Part shown: positions 18,294 through 27,300 of the stretch, piece after piece
Layout: the number at the start of each line of letters is the position of its first letter
Numbering within the stretch: position 1 is the stretch's first letter
From: Actinospineispora spinosispora DSM 44797
GTDB taxonomy: Bacteria > Actinomycetota > Actinomycetes > Mycobacteriales > Pseudonocardiaceae
DNA: 64,000 bases
Direction of reading: 5' to 3'
NCBI RefSeq assembly: GCF_000429025.1
Contig: NZ_KE386835.1
Span: 310,001-374,000 of the forward strand
Notes under the pieces: model-generated
The model's database searches: none
What the model was told of the DNA's origin: nothing
The model's input: only the letters and a program-made list of their open reading frames with translations
Position numbers and translations under genes: made by a program

Positions 18294-18331
18294 GTGGCGA
18301 GTGGTCCCAGGGGACCACTCGCCACTCACGG
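18288..18331 (+). terminator. Short stop-codon palindrome, copy S2, inside the hydroxyquinol operon
   Basis: 20-base arms starting CCGTGAGTGGCGAGTGGTCC are separated by a short CAGG-type loop. Its TGA ends the monooxygenase gene, and the SDR ribosome site (AAGGAG) begins 8 bases later. It divides the ring-cleavage genes from the presumed upper-pathway genes and may act as an attenuator or mRNA stabiliser. Confidence 0.75.
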
Positions 18332-18348
18332 CTTGGGGAAGGAGATCC

Positions 18349-19194
18349 ATGGGACGGATGGAAGGCAAAGTCGCCTTCATCACCGGAGCTGCCAGGGGCC
18401 AGGGCAGAGCGCACGCGATCCGGCTGGCCGGCGAGGGCGCGGACATCATCGCCACCGACCTCGCGGGGCCGGTCGACACGGTCAGCTACGAGCCCGCGAC
18501 GCCCGAGGACCTCGCGGAGACCGTCCGCGCGGTCGAGGAGCTGGACCGGCGCATCGTCTCGTTCACCGCGGACGTCCGGGACTTCGACAGCCTGAAGGCC
18601 GGTCTGGACCAGGGTGTCGCCGAGCTCGGCGGGCTGGACGTGCTGGTCGGCAACGCCGGGATCATCAACTCGGTCCTGCCCAGCTGGGAGCTCGACGAGG
18701 CCAACTGGCAGACCATGATCGACATCAACCTGAGCGGGGTCTGGCACGCCACGAAGGCCGCCGTCCCGCACCTCATCGAACGCGGCCCCGGCGGCTCGGT
18801 CATCCTGATCAGCTCGACGGCCGGCCTACGCGGCATCCCGAACATCGCGCACTACAACGCGGCCAAGCACGGCGTGCTCGGCCTCGCCAGGACACTCGCC
18901 AACGAGCTGTCGCCGCACCGCATCCGGGTCAACTCGGTGCACCCGACCAACGTGCGCACCACGATGATCGACAACCCGTCGAGCGCGAAGATCTACCGCC
19001 CCGACCTGGAGAGCCCGACGTTCGAGGACTCACTCGACGCGCTGGCGAACATCAACATGTGGGACGTCCCGTACCTGGACGTCGACGACGTGGCCAACGC
19101 GGTGCTGTTCCTGGCCTGCGAGGAGTCGCGCTACATCACCGGAATCGCGTTGCCGGTCGACCTCGGCATGAGCATGAAGTACTCGGGAGCCTGA
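18349..19194 (+). CDS. SDR oxidoreductase, mycofactocin-coupled type
   Basis: A 281-residue short-chain dehydrogenase. The cofactor motif is 'ITGAARGQGRAHAIRLAGEGA' region, the NNAG-equivalent is 'VGNAGII', and the catalytic Ser and Tyr-x-x-x-Lys are in 'SSTAG' and 'YNAAKHG'. The 'GQGRAHA' wording and the long insert after the third strand are typical of SDRs that keep tightly bound NAD and pass electrons to mycofactocin in actinobacteria. It likely oxidises an alcohol on the pathway substrate. ATG 18349 follows AAGGAG. Confidence 0.88.
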   Translation: MGRMEGKVAFITGAARGQGRAHAIRLAGEGADIIATDLAGPVDTVSYEPATPEDLAETVRAVEELDRRIVSFTADVRDFDSLKAGLDQGVAELGGLDVLVGNAGIINSVLPSWELDEANWQTMIDINLSGVWHATKAAVPHLIERGPGGSVILISSTAGLRGIPNIAHYNAAKHGVLGLARTLANELSPHRIRVNSVHPTNVRTTMIDNPSSAKIYRPDLESPTFEDSLDALANINMWDVPYLDVDDVANAVLFLACEESRYITGIALPVDLGMSMKYSGA

Positions 19195-19195
19195 G

Positions 19196-20839
19196 ATGAG
19201 CCCAGAGATAGCTGCCCGAGAGAGCGCACGGCCGGCGACCGGCGGTTCGTTCGACAGCGAGGCCGACATCGTCGTGGTCGGTGGGGGTGGTGGTGGCCTA
19301 CCTACGGCCCTGTTCAGCCGATGGCACGGCAACGAGGTGATCCTGCTGGAGAAGGCCCCCGAGCTGGGCGGCACCGCGAAGAAGGCCGCGTTCTGGTACT
19401 GGGTGCCGAACAACGCGGCGATGCGCGCGGCCGGGCTCACCGACGAGAAGGACGACTTCCTGCGCTACGTGGCGCGGCTGTCGCGTCCGACCCGGTACGA
19501 CCCGGACAGCCCCACGCTCGGGCTCAGCGAGTGGGAGCACTCGATGGCCTCCGCGATCTACGACAGCGCGAGCGACGCGACCGAGCTGCTCGCCGCGCGT
19601 GACGCGCTGCCCTACCGGCACTGCCCCGCCGTGCCCGACTACTGGTCGGAGCTGCCGGAGGACAAGGCGCCCTACGGCCGGGTGCTGGTCCCGGTGGATG
19701 CGTCGGAGTCGATGGCCGACGGTGGCGAGAACGCGGTCCGCACGCTGTCCGCCGCCGCCGCCCGCGACTGCGTCGACGTCCGAACCGGACACCGGGTGCA
19801 GCGGGTCATCATCGAAGGCGGCCGGGTGGTCGGGGTGGAGGCTTCGACGACGGACGGCACCACCCACCGGATCGGCGCGCGCAAGGCGGTGATCTTCGCC
19901 AGCGGCGGGTTCACCCACGACGACGACCTGCGCACCAACTTCCTCGGTGTGCCCGCGTACCGGGGCTGCGCGGCGGCCACCAACGAGGGCGACTTCGTCC
20001 GGATCGGCACGACGGTCGGCGCCCAGCTGCGCAACATGAACTACGCGTGGATGTGCCCGGTCCCCCTGGAGCGCTCCGGGCGGCCGGACCTGGTCGGCAT
20101 GTTCTCCGTCGCGGGCGACTCGATGCTGTTCGTCGACAAGACCGGGCGGCGCGCGGTCAACGAGAAGCTGCCCTACAACGAGCTGGCGCAGGCGTTCTTC
20201 CGCTGGGACGGCACCTCGGGCGAGTACCCGAACCTGGTGCTGGTCCAGATCTGGGACCAGCGCAGCCAGGAGCACAGCGCGAGCACCGAGTACGGCCGAC
20301 TGATCGTGCCGCCCGGCACCGACGACTCACACGTCATCCGGGGCGAGACGCTCGAGGAGCTGTCGACCGCGATCGCCGAGCGCCTGGCGACCGTCGCCGC
20401 GAAGACCGGCGGGCTGCGGCTGGCCGAGGGCTTCGGCGCGACGCTCAAGGACACAGTCGCGCGCTACAACGAGCAGGCGGCGGCCGGGCGTGACACCGAC
20501 TTCCACCGGGGTGAGACCGCCATCCAGGCGATCTTCAACGGTCCAGTCAAGGAGGAGCCGGGGCGGGAGAACCCGACACTGTGGCCGCTCGCCGAACAGG
20601 GCCCGTACTACGCGGCGCTGGTCACCGGCGGAACGCTGGACACGAAAGGCGGGCCCCGCACCGACCCGGACGGCCGGGTCCTCGACGACACCGGCGCGCC
20701 CGTCCCCGGCCTGTACGGCGTGGGCAACTGCGTCGCGTCGGCCTCCGCGCAGGCCTACTGGGCGGGTGGTGCAACGCTCGGCCCGATCATCGCCTTCGCC
20801 CACCGCGCGGCCAACGCCGCCCACACCGAGTCCCGCTGA
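19196..20839 (+). CDS. FAD-dependent dehydrogenase, 3-ketosteroid-Delta1-dehydrogenase-like
   Basis: A 547-residue flavoprotein of the fumarate reductase/KSTD superfamily. The N-terminal FAD motif is 'IVVVGGGGGGLPTAL' (about residues 25-39), and the C-terminal FAD block is 'GLYGVGNCVAS' followed by 'AYWAGGATLGPIIAFAHRAA'. In that block Tyr521 and Gly525 keep the Tyr-x3-Gly spacing of the KSTD pair that binds the substrate ketone. This suggests desaturation next to a ring ketone. In this operon the ring is more likely a cyclohexanone than a steroid, since no steroid genes are present. The start is one base after the SDR stop. Confidence 0.85.
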   Translation: MSPEIAARESARPATGGSFDSEADIVVVGGGGGGLPTALFSRWHGNEVILLEKAPELGGTAKKAAFWYWVPNNAAMRAAGLTDEKDDFLRYVARLSRPTRYDPDSPTLGLSEWEHSMASAIYDSASDATELLAARDALPYRHCPAVPDYWSELPEDKAPYGRVLVPVDASESMADGGENAVRTLSAAAARDCVDVRTGHRVQRVIIEGGRVVGVEASTTDGTTHRIGARKAVIFASGGFTHDDDLRTNFLGVPAYRGCAAATNEGDFVRIGTTVGAQLRNMNYAWMCPVPLERSGRPDLVGMFSVAGDSMLFVDKTGRRAVNEKLPYNELAQAFFRWDGTSGEYPNLVLVQIWDQRSQEHSASTEYGRLIVPPGTDDSHVIRGETLEELSTAIAERLATVAAKTGGLRLAEGFGATLKDTVARYNEQAAAGRDTDFHRGETAIQAIFNGPVKEEPGRENPTLWPLAEQGPYYAALVTGGTLDTKGGPRTDPDGRVLDDTGAPVPGLYGVGNCVASASAQAYWAGGATLGPIIAFAHRAANAAHTESR

Positions 20840-20853
20840 AGGAGCTGACCCAC

Positions 20854-21321
20854 ATGGCCGTGGCCAGGCAGAGCATGACCGACGAGCAGCGCAAGTCCGT
20901 CGCGCTGGAGTACCTCAAGGCGTTCGACAACGCCGGCACCACGAGCACCGGCGGCAGCATCCTCGACCTGTTCGCCGAGGACGCGCAGGTCTACTTCCCG
21001 AAGTGGGGCATCGCCGAGGGCCGCGACGAGATCGGCCGCATGTTCGGCGACGTCGGCGCGACCCTCAAGTCGATCAAGCACGACTACGCGACGTTCAACT
21101 GGATCTTCTCCGGCGGTGACACGATCGTCGCGGAGGGCACCAGCTACGGCGAGCACCAGGACGGCCCCTGGCGCGCGGGCGTCCCGGACTGGGGCGCCGG
21201 CCGCTGGTGCGACGTCTTCGAGATCCGGGACTTCCAGATCCACCGCTGCTTCATCTACCTCGACCCCGACTACTCCGGCAGCGACACCTCCCGCTACCCC
21301 TGGCTCGCCCCTCGTGAGTGA
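20854..21321 (+). CDS. NTF2-fold / SnoaL-like protein
   Basis: A 155-residue protein with the cone-shaped NTF2-like pattern: helical N-terminus ('SVALEYLKAFDNAG'), 'ILDLFAEDAQVYFPKWG', 'GRDEIGRMFGDV' and C-terminal strands. Such proteins act as isomerases, dehydratases or cyclases, or bind small ligands. As the last gene of the operon it probably handles an intermediate made by the SDR and flavoprotein. ATG 20854 follows AAGGAG. Its TGA stop lies in the palindromic element that starts at 21311. Confidence 0.78.
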   Translation: MAVARQSMTDEQRKSVALEYLKAFDNAGTTSTGGSILDLFAEDAQVYFPKWGIAEGRDEIGRMFGDVGATLKSIKHDYATFNWIFSGGDTIVAEGTSYGEHQDGPWRAGVPDWGAGRWCDVFEIRDFQIHRCFIYLDPDYSGSDTSRYPWLAPRE

Positions 21322-21431
21322 TGAGGCCGTCTACCCCGAAGGGGCGCGAAGCGTAGCCGCTCTACGCACTCACGACAGCTCTTCCGTCGTGAGTGCGTAG
21401 ACCGGCTATAGGCGGCCTCAGCACTCACGAG
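21311..21431. repeat. Long GTGAGTG/CACTCAC palindromic element, copy L4
   Basis: Outer arms CTCGTGAGTGATGAGGCCG and complement differ at one position. The inner arms TCTACGCACTCACGAC and complement are perfect over 16 bases. The inner-arm sequence differs from L3 but is still self-complementary. It carries the stop codon of the NTF2-fold gene and separates it from the convergent lectin gene. Confidence 0.88.
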
Positions 21432-21457
21432 GCCCCCAGCACGCGACCCTCCGTCAC

Positions 21458-22204
21458 CTAGCGACTGGTACCGGGAGACCAGACGACCCGGTTGTCGGGC
21501 AGGTAGAGGACCAGATTGCAGTCGTCCTGGACGGCCAGCCACGCGCCATTCATGCCACCGGTCTTCGTGTCCCACAGCGGCTGGTTCGCGGCGTTGACCA
21601 CGACCAGGTTGCCGTCGGTCTGCATGACGGCCTTCCGACCGCCCTTGCCGGTGGTCTTCGTGGACCACAGCGCCTCACGACCGGCGTACAGCACCAGGTT
21701 GCCGTCACCCTGCATGTCCAGGTGGCACTTGTTGTTCGCCGACCGGATGCTCTCGTTCACCCCGAGCGAGCGGCCGGCGGCCAGCTTGCCGATGGACAGG
21801 GAGCGCGACCACAGCGCCTTCTTCGACGCCGAGTAGATCACCAGGTTGCCGTCGTCCTGGACGGCCAGGGTCGCACCGGGGTTGCCGCCGGTCGAGGTGT
21901 CGTAGACCGGCTTGTTGGCGGCCGAGTAGACGACCAGGTTCCCGTCGGTCTGCATGACGGTCCGCGCGCCCTTGCCGGTCGTCTGGGAGCTCCACACTGG
22001 CTTGCCGGGTCCGGCGTAGAAGACCAGGTTGCCGTCCGACTGGTGGATGAGGGAGTACCGGCCGTTCGCGGAGCGCACGGACTGGTTGGCCGTGAGCGTC
22101 GCGCCGGAGGCGAGCACGCCGGTCGCGGGCGCGGCCGACGCCACTCCCGGCACGACAACGGAGGACAGCACGACGGCTGCGCTGATCAGCAACTTGGTGA
22201 ACAC
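21458..22204 (-). CDS. Secreted bulb-type (B) lectin domain protein
   Basis: A 248-residue exported protein. The signal peptide ends near 'GVASA-APA' (about residue 25). The rest is six variants of the mannose-binding motif Q-x-D-x-N-L-V-x-Y, for example 'QSDGNLVFY', 'QTDGNLVVY', 'QDDGNLVIY' and a final degenerate 'QDDCNLVLY', making two three-bladed B-lectin domains. It probably binds mannose-type glycans outside the cell. Start GTG 22204 has no obvious ribosome site, so the message may be leaderless. Confidence 0.88.
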   Translation of the reverse strand: MFTKLLISAAVVLSSVVVPGVASAAPATGVLASGATLTANQSVRSANGRYSLIHQSDGNLVFYAGPGKPVWSSQTTGKGARTVMQTDGNLVVYSAANKPVYDTSTGGNPGATLAVQDDGNLVIYSASKKALWSRSLSIGKLAAGRSLGVNESIRSANNKCHLDMQGDGNLVLYAGREALWSTKTTGKGGRKAVMQTDGNLVVVNAANQPLWDTKTGGMNGAWLAVQDDCNLVLYLPDNRVVWSPGTSR

Positions 22205-22284
22205 AATCGGGTTAACCGACCGACGCTCATCCTGGTGACGGGTGGATCGATGCAGTCACCCACAGTTCAGACCTAGGTCGGAGA

Positions 22285-23277
22285 TCACCTCGTCCGTTGG
22301 ACCGACACTACGTACTTCCCTGTGCCGCGCCCCTCGGCCAGCAGCTGGTGCGTCGCCGCCACCTCGTCGAGCGAGCCGACCTCGGTGATCGGCAGCCGCA
22401 CGGTGCCTTCGGCGAGCAGCCCGAGGACCGTGCCGAGCGCCGAGGCGGCGCGGGCGGGAGCGGCCGCGGTCAGCGAGCTCATGCTGAATCCGCCGATGGC
22501 CAGGTTGCCGCCGATCAGCCTGCCGGCGGGTGGCAGCGGGTCGGGGGTGCCGCCGCCGGCGTTGCCGAACAGCACGATCCGGCCGCTGGGCGCGGCGACA
22601 TCCAGGTCGACGTCCAGCATGCGGGTGCCGGTCGGGTCGAGGATCAGGTCGACGCCGTCCGGCGCGACCGCCCGGATCGCGTCGGTCATGTCCGCCTCGA
22701 GCGGGAGCACGACGTCCCAGCCCAGCTGACGTACCGCGTCGACCTTGTCCGCGCGGGTGACGGTGCCGATCAGCCGGCCACCGCCCAGCACCGGTACCAG
22801 TGCCGCCAGCGCACTGCCGACGCCGCCACCGGCGGAGTACATCAGCACGGCGTCACCCGGCCGGAAGCGGCCGGCGTCGGTGAGCAGCAGGTACGCGGTC
22901 GCCAGCATGAGCGGCGCCGCCGAGGCCGACGCCGTGTCCACCCGCTCCGGCAGCGGCACCACCAGCCGAGAGTCCGCGACCGCCACCTCGGCGAGACCGC
23001 CGCCCCTGGTGAACGCGGCCACCCGTTGCCCGACGGAGAACCCGGTGACGTCGTCACCCAGCGCCCGCACCGTGCCGGCGACCTCCAGGCCCGGGACGTA
23101 CGGCCAGCTGCTCGCGTAGCCGGGGTCGCCGCGCCGGGCCATGACGTCGATGAAGTTGACCCCGGCGTGCTCGACCTCGACGGTCAGCTGACCGGAGTCG
23201 GGGTTGGGTTCGTCGACGTCACGGACCTCGGTACGGTCCGGGCCGTCCGACGGCTCGGTCATCACCACCGCGCGCAT
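22285..23277 (-). CDS. Zinc-independent MDR quinone oxidoreductase-like protein (1)
   Basis: A 330-residue medium-chain dehydrogenase/reductase of the NADPH:quinone reductase type. It has a GroES-like N-terminal domain ('NFIDVMARRGD', 'VPGLEVAGTV') and a Rossmann domain with 'AGGGVGSALAAL'. The structural zinc Cys cluster is absent, as in quinone reductases. It reduces quinones or enones with NADPH. The start ATG is 3 bases from the stop of the related upstream gene at 23280, so the two form an operon of diverged paralogues. Confidence 0.87.
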   Translation of the reverse strand: MRAVVMTEPSDGPDRTEVRDVDEPNPDSGQLTVEVEHAGVNFIDVMARRGDPGYASSWPYVPGLEVAGTVRALGDDVTGFSVGQRVAAFTRGGGLAEVAVADSRLVVPLPERVDTASASAAPLMLATAYLLLTDAGRFRPGDAVLMYSAGGGVGSALAALVPVLGGGRLIGTVTRADKVDAVRQLGWDVVLPLEADMTDAIRAVAPDGVDLILDPTGTRMLDVDLDVAAPSGRIVLFGNAGGGTPDPLPPAGRLIGGNLAIGGFSMSSLTAAAPARAASALGTVLGLLAEGTVRLPITEVGSLDEVAATHQLLAEGRGTGKYVVSVQRTR

Positions 23278-23279
23278 GT

Positions 23280-24206
23280 CTAGACCTCCTCGTCGACGGT
23301 GAGCACCAGGTTTCCGCGCACGGCGCGGTCGAGCAGCGCACGCAGCGCCTTCGGGGTCTCGGTCCAGGACCGGACGTCGCCGATCTCCGGATGCAGATGG
23401 CCGCCGTGCACGAGGCGGACCAGGGTCGCCAGGTCGGTGCCGTCCGGGATGTCGCTGTCGTGGTAGCTGAACTTGCGCAGGGTGCCGCTCTCCGCGCCGG
23501 ACCAGTTGAAGAAGTCCAGCGTGATCGGGGTACCGCTGGCCTGCCCCAGCCAGATCAGCAGGCCGCGCTTGTCCAACCGCGCCCACGCCCGGGTGAGCGT
23601 CGGTCCACCGACCGACTCGAAGACCACGTCGAAGTGGCCCTCGGTGTCCTCGACCGAAGCGAGTACCTCGTGGGCGCCGAGCTCCAGCAGCCGTTCGCCC
23701 CTCGCGGGTGTCGAGGTCAGGGCTGTGATGATCGCGCCCTGCGCGGCGGCCAGCTCGACGAGGTAGTGGCCGAGGCCGCCGGAGGCCCCGGTGAGCAGTA
23801 CGCGCTTGCCCGCGATCGGACCGGCGACCCGCAGCAGCCGCAGCGCGGTCAGCCCGGCCAGCGGTAGCGCGGCGGCGGTCCGGTCGTCGACGGAATCCGG
23901 CAGCGCCGCGACGTTGTGCACCGCGACGACGGCGAACTCGGCCCAGCCGGCCGAGTCCGGGTGCGCGACGACCCGGTCGCCGATCCGCCAGCCCTCGACA
24001 CCCGATCCGACCTCCGCGACGACGCCGGCGATGTCCTTGCCGGGGCGCCAGCCCGGGCGGGGGTTGCCCAGCAGGATCGTCTCGCCCCGGTTGATCGAGT
24101 ACGCCCTGACCTCGACCAGCAGCTCACCGGGCCCCGGCGTGGGGCGGTCGATCTCGGCCAGCTCGATCGGATCGGACGCCCGGCCGGTGGGTAACCATGC
24201 GCGCAT
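23280..24206 (-). CDS. MDR quinone oxidoreductase-like protein (2)
   Basis: A 308-residue MDR protein with 'SINRGETILLG' and 'GKDIAGVVAEVGSGV' in the catalytic domain and 'LLTGASGGLGHYLVELAAAQGA' as the NADPH site. It lacks zinc-binding Cys residues. It is the first gene of the pair. Upstream, an AT-rich minus-strand segment near 24294 (TAGATATAAC) is a plausible promoter core. Substrate unknown. Confidence 0.86.
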   Translation of the reverse strand: MRAWLPTGRASDPIELAEIDRPTPGPGELLVEVRAYSINRGETILLGNPRPGWRPGKDIAGVVAEVGSGVEGWRIGDRVVAHPDSAGWAEFAVVAVHNVAALPDSVDDRTAAALPLAGLTALRLLRVAGPIAGKRVLLTGASGGLGHYLVELAAAQGAIITALTSTPARGERLLELGAHEVLASVEDTEGHFDVVFESVGGPTLTRAWARLDKRGLLIWLGQASGTPITLDFFNWSGAESGTLRKFSYHDSDIPDGTDLATLVRLVHGGHLHPEIGDVRSWTETPKALRALLDRAVRGNLVLTVDEEV

Positions 24207-24348
24207 CGTGTGTCTCCTCGGCCCGCCCGTTGTTCGCGGTCCGCGACGCTGTGACCGGACGAAGCTACCGAGATGAAGGCGCGAGCCGCTGTTATATCTA
24301 CCCGCTGCTTCCTATGAGTTTGTATGGACGTCCAGCCTGGGCAGGTGG

Positions 24349-24394
24349 CTCGTGAGTGGTACGGGCGCCTATAGGCGCCCGTACCACTCACGAG
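24349..24394. terminator. Perfect 46-base stop-codon palindrome, copy S3
   Basis: A 46-base sequence identical to its own reverse complement, with arms CTCGTGAGTGGTACGGGCG and centre GCGCCTATAGGCGC. The minus-strand stop TGA of the giant ATPase gene lies within its arm. It is the minimal short form of the family and the most symmetrical. Confidence 0.85.
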
Positions 24395-27300
24395 CTTGTG
24401 GGGCCCAGGTGTTCGGCGGCTCGGTCGATCGCGGTGCTCACTCGGTCGGCCAGGAGGCCCACCGCGCCCACGGCTCGGCTCATCGGGTCGTCCTCGGCGC
24501 CGCCGAGGGTCTGGGCGCGGACGAAGGCCGCCTTCACCTCGGCCCAGCGCCGGGCCTGCTCGGGGGTCAGGCGGCCGCGCAGCTCGGCCAGCTTCAGCAG
24601 GTTGGCCTCCGCGCCGGAGGTCAGCGTCTGCGCCTCACCCCGGTAGTGATCGTCGATGACGCCGTCGAGCTCGGCGTCGTTCATCACCGGCACGATCCGC
24701 CCGGCCAGCTTGTTCATGTTGCGGTAGGAGCCCTGCAGCAGGAACGGCGGCTCGGTGCGGCCGGCATCGGACTGCGCGGCCGAGGCGATGTAGGCCTGGT
24801 TGTTGCGCAGCACGACCTTCTGCACGGTGAGGACCTTGCGCAGCACCGACAACAGCTGCTCCAGCTCCGCCGCGGAGAACGGCCTGCTCAGCCGATCGGC
24901 GCGCGCGGAGGAGTCACCGGCGGCGAGGCGCACGAGCAGCTCGATGTCACCCCGGTCGCCGCCGGACAGCGGCGCCAGCACCGGGTTCGACGTCAACGCG
25001 TTCTCGATGTAGCTGAGCGCAAACAGCTCCTCCCGGCCGGACAGCACGTCGCCCAGGTTCCACACGTCCGCACGGTTGGCGAGCATGTCCGGGATGCGGA
25101 AGCGCTGCCCGGACTCGGTGTAGGGGTTTCCGGCCATGCACACCGCGAACCGTTTGCCGCGCAGGTCGAACGTGTGCGGCTCACCCGCTCGCACGCCCTC
25201 GATCCGCCGTTGCGCGTCGCACAGCGAGATGAACTTCTGCAGCAGCTCGGGCGAGGTGTGCTGGATGTCGTCCAGGTAGAGCAGGACGTTGTTGCCCATC
25301 TCCAACGCGAGCGAGATCTTCTCGACCTCGTGGCGCGCGGTGGCGTTGGGCGCCTCCGCCGGGTCCAGCGACGTGACGTCATGGCCGAGCGACGGGCCGT
25401 TGACCTTGACGAACACCAGCCCGAGCCGGTTGGCGACGTACTCCATGAGCGTCGTCTTGCCGTAGCCCGGCGGTGAGATCAGCAGCAGCAGACCCATCTG
25501 GTCGGTGCGCCGCTCGTCACCGGCGGCACCGAGCTGCTTGGCCAGGTTGTCACCGATCAGCGGCAGGTACACCTCGTCGAGCAGCCGGTTGCGGACGAAC
25601 GCGCTCATCACCTTCGGCCGGAACTCGTCCAGCTTCAGCTGATCACGCTTCGCGGTCAGCAGCGCATCCCGTTGGCGCTGGTAGGTGCGGAACGCCGGCA
25701 CCCGCTCGAGACGGAACCGTCTCGTCCTGGCGAGGAACTCGTCGATCCGCACATCGATGCGCCGGTCGACGATGCGCGGATGCGTCCCGAGCAGTCCCTC
25801 GACGGTGCCGGTCAGCGTCGCCGACAGGTCGTAGCGCGGCAGGTCGGGGCACAGCTCGACGGCGATCGCCTCCGGCAGCACCGCCCGTTGCTCCTCGGTC
25901 GTACCGACGCTCGCCAGGTAGGAGCCCAGCCACGATTCGACGAGCTGTGTGCGCGCCGCCAGGTCGTCACCGAGGGAACGCAGGTCGTCGTCGTACTCGG
26001 TGCGTCCGACGAGCGCGGTGTGGAAGCGGTCGAGCAGAGCGCGGGCACCGGCGCTCGCCGCGAACCCTGGCGGACCGGAGGACAGCTCCTCGAACAGGTA
26101 CTCACCCGCCAGCTCGTCCCCGACGGCCGAGGCCAGCTCGCCGCACACCTCGTCGATCCCGACACCGTGTCCGAAGACCGACCGGGCCCGCGCCAGCGAC
26201 GTGCAGCGCCGTGTCCAGCTCTCCCGCTGGCCGTCGTCGAGCCGGTAGGCCCAGTGCAGCTGCGCGGCGGCCCGGGTCGACGCCGGAAACCGCAGCACCC
26301 CCGCGCTCGCGGTCAGCCGCACCAGGCAGTCCAGCAGCGCGGCGGCGTCGTGATCGTGCACGCCACGCTCGTAGCCCTCGTCGTAGCGTGACTCGGCGGC
26401 CGTGCGCACGACGGCGAGCAGGTCACTGCCGAGCGGCTCCGGACCGGCCAGGATCGACGCCGCGAGGTACTCGGCCCGGTAGACCTCGGCGGTCTCGGAC
26501 ACGATCAGCTGGTCCCAGAACGGCCGGGCCTGCGCGAACGCGGAGTCACGCACCGGGTCGAGGTAGTCGGTGCCGGTGAGCGAGAAGTACATCTCGCCGT
26601 TCTTCGGCACCAACGTCAGGTCGAGCGACTCCTGGGTGACGGTGAAGCGGTGGCGGCCGAACCGGATGGTGTCGCCGTCGAACAGGTCGAGCCGGTCCCG
26701 CAGCGACCGGCCGGCCTCCTGCCGCGCGGCCAGCACCGCGCCGTCCAGCTCGTCGGCGCGCACGTCGCCGAGTGCCCGCAGCTCCTCGGCGACCGACCGG
26801 ACCTTGGCCACCATCGGGTCGGACGCGAAGTACGTGTTGATCTCGTCGGGCGAACCGAGCGTGGCGACCCTGCGCCGCACGCCGGCCAGGGTCCGTTCCG
26901 CCGAGGTGACGAGCCGGTCCGCGCGGCGGGCCCGGTCGTCGAGCAGCGCCTGCTTGCGGGAGGAGAACGCCTCGTAGACGTCGGTGCGTTTGGCGCCGAT
27001 CTCGGTGAGGAAGTCGTCGAACTCGCCGAACCGGGACTCGAGGTTCTCCAGCCGCAGCATCAACCGTCCGAGCTGGTCGTCGCAGCTCTCCGGGGTGTCG
27101 GCGACCGCGAGCGCGCCGGTGACGGCCTGCCCGAACAGTGCGAACTCGGCGGCGAACTCGGCGCGGCCCTCGGTGGCGAGGAACTGCCGGCGCGCCGCGT
27201 CGATGCCGGCGCGGGCCCGGTTGATCGCGGCGAGCACCTCGCCGATGCGTTCCAGGATGCCGGTGCGCACGGTCGCGTCGGCGGTGTCCAGTGAGCTGAC

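Noticed and set aside
19196..21321. Steroid-degradation locus
   Set aside because: The flavoprotein resembles ketosteroid dehydrogenases, but no kshA/B, hsa or mce-type genes are nearby, and the operon partners point to hydroxyquinol.
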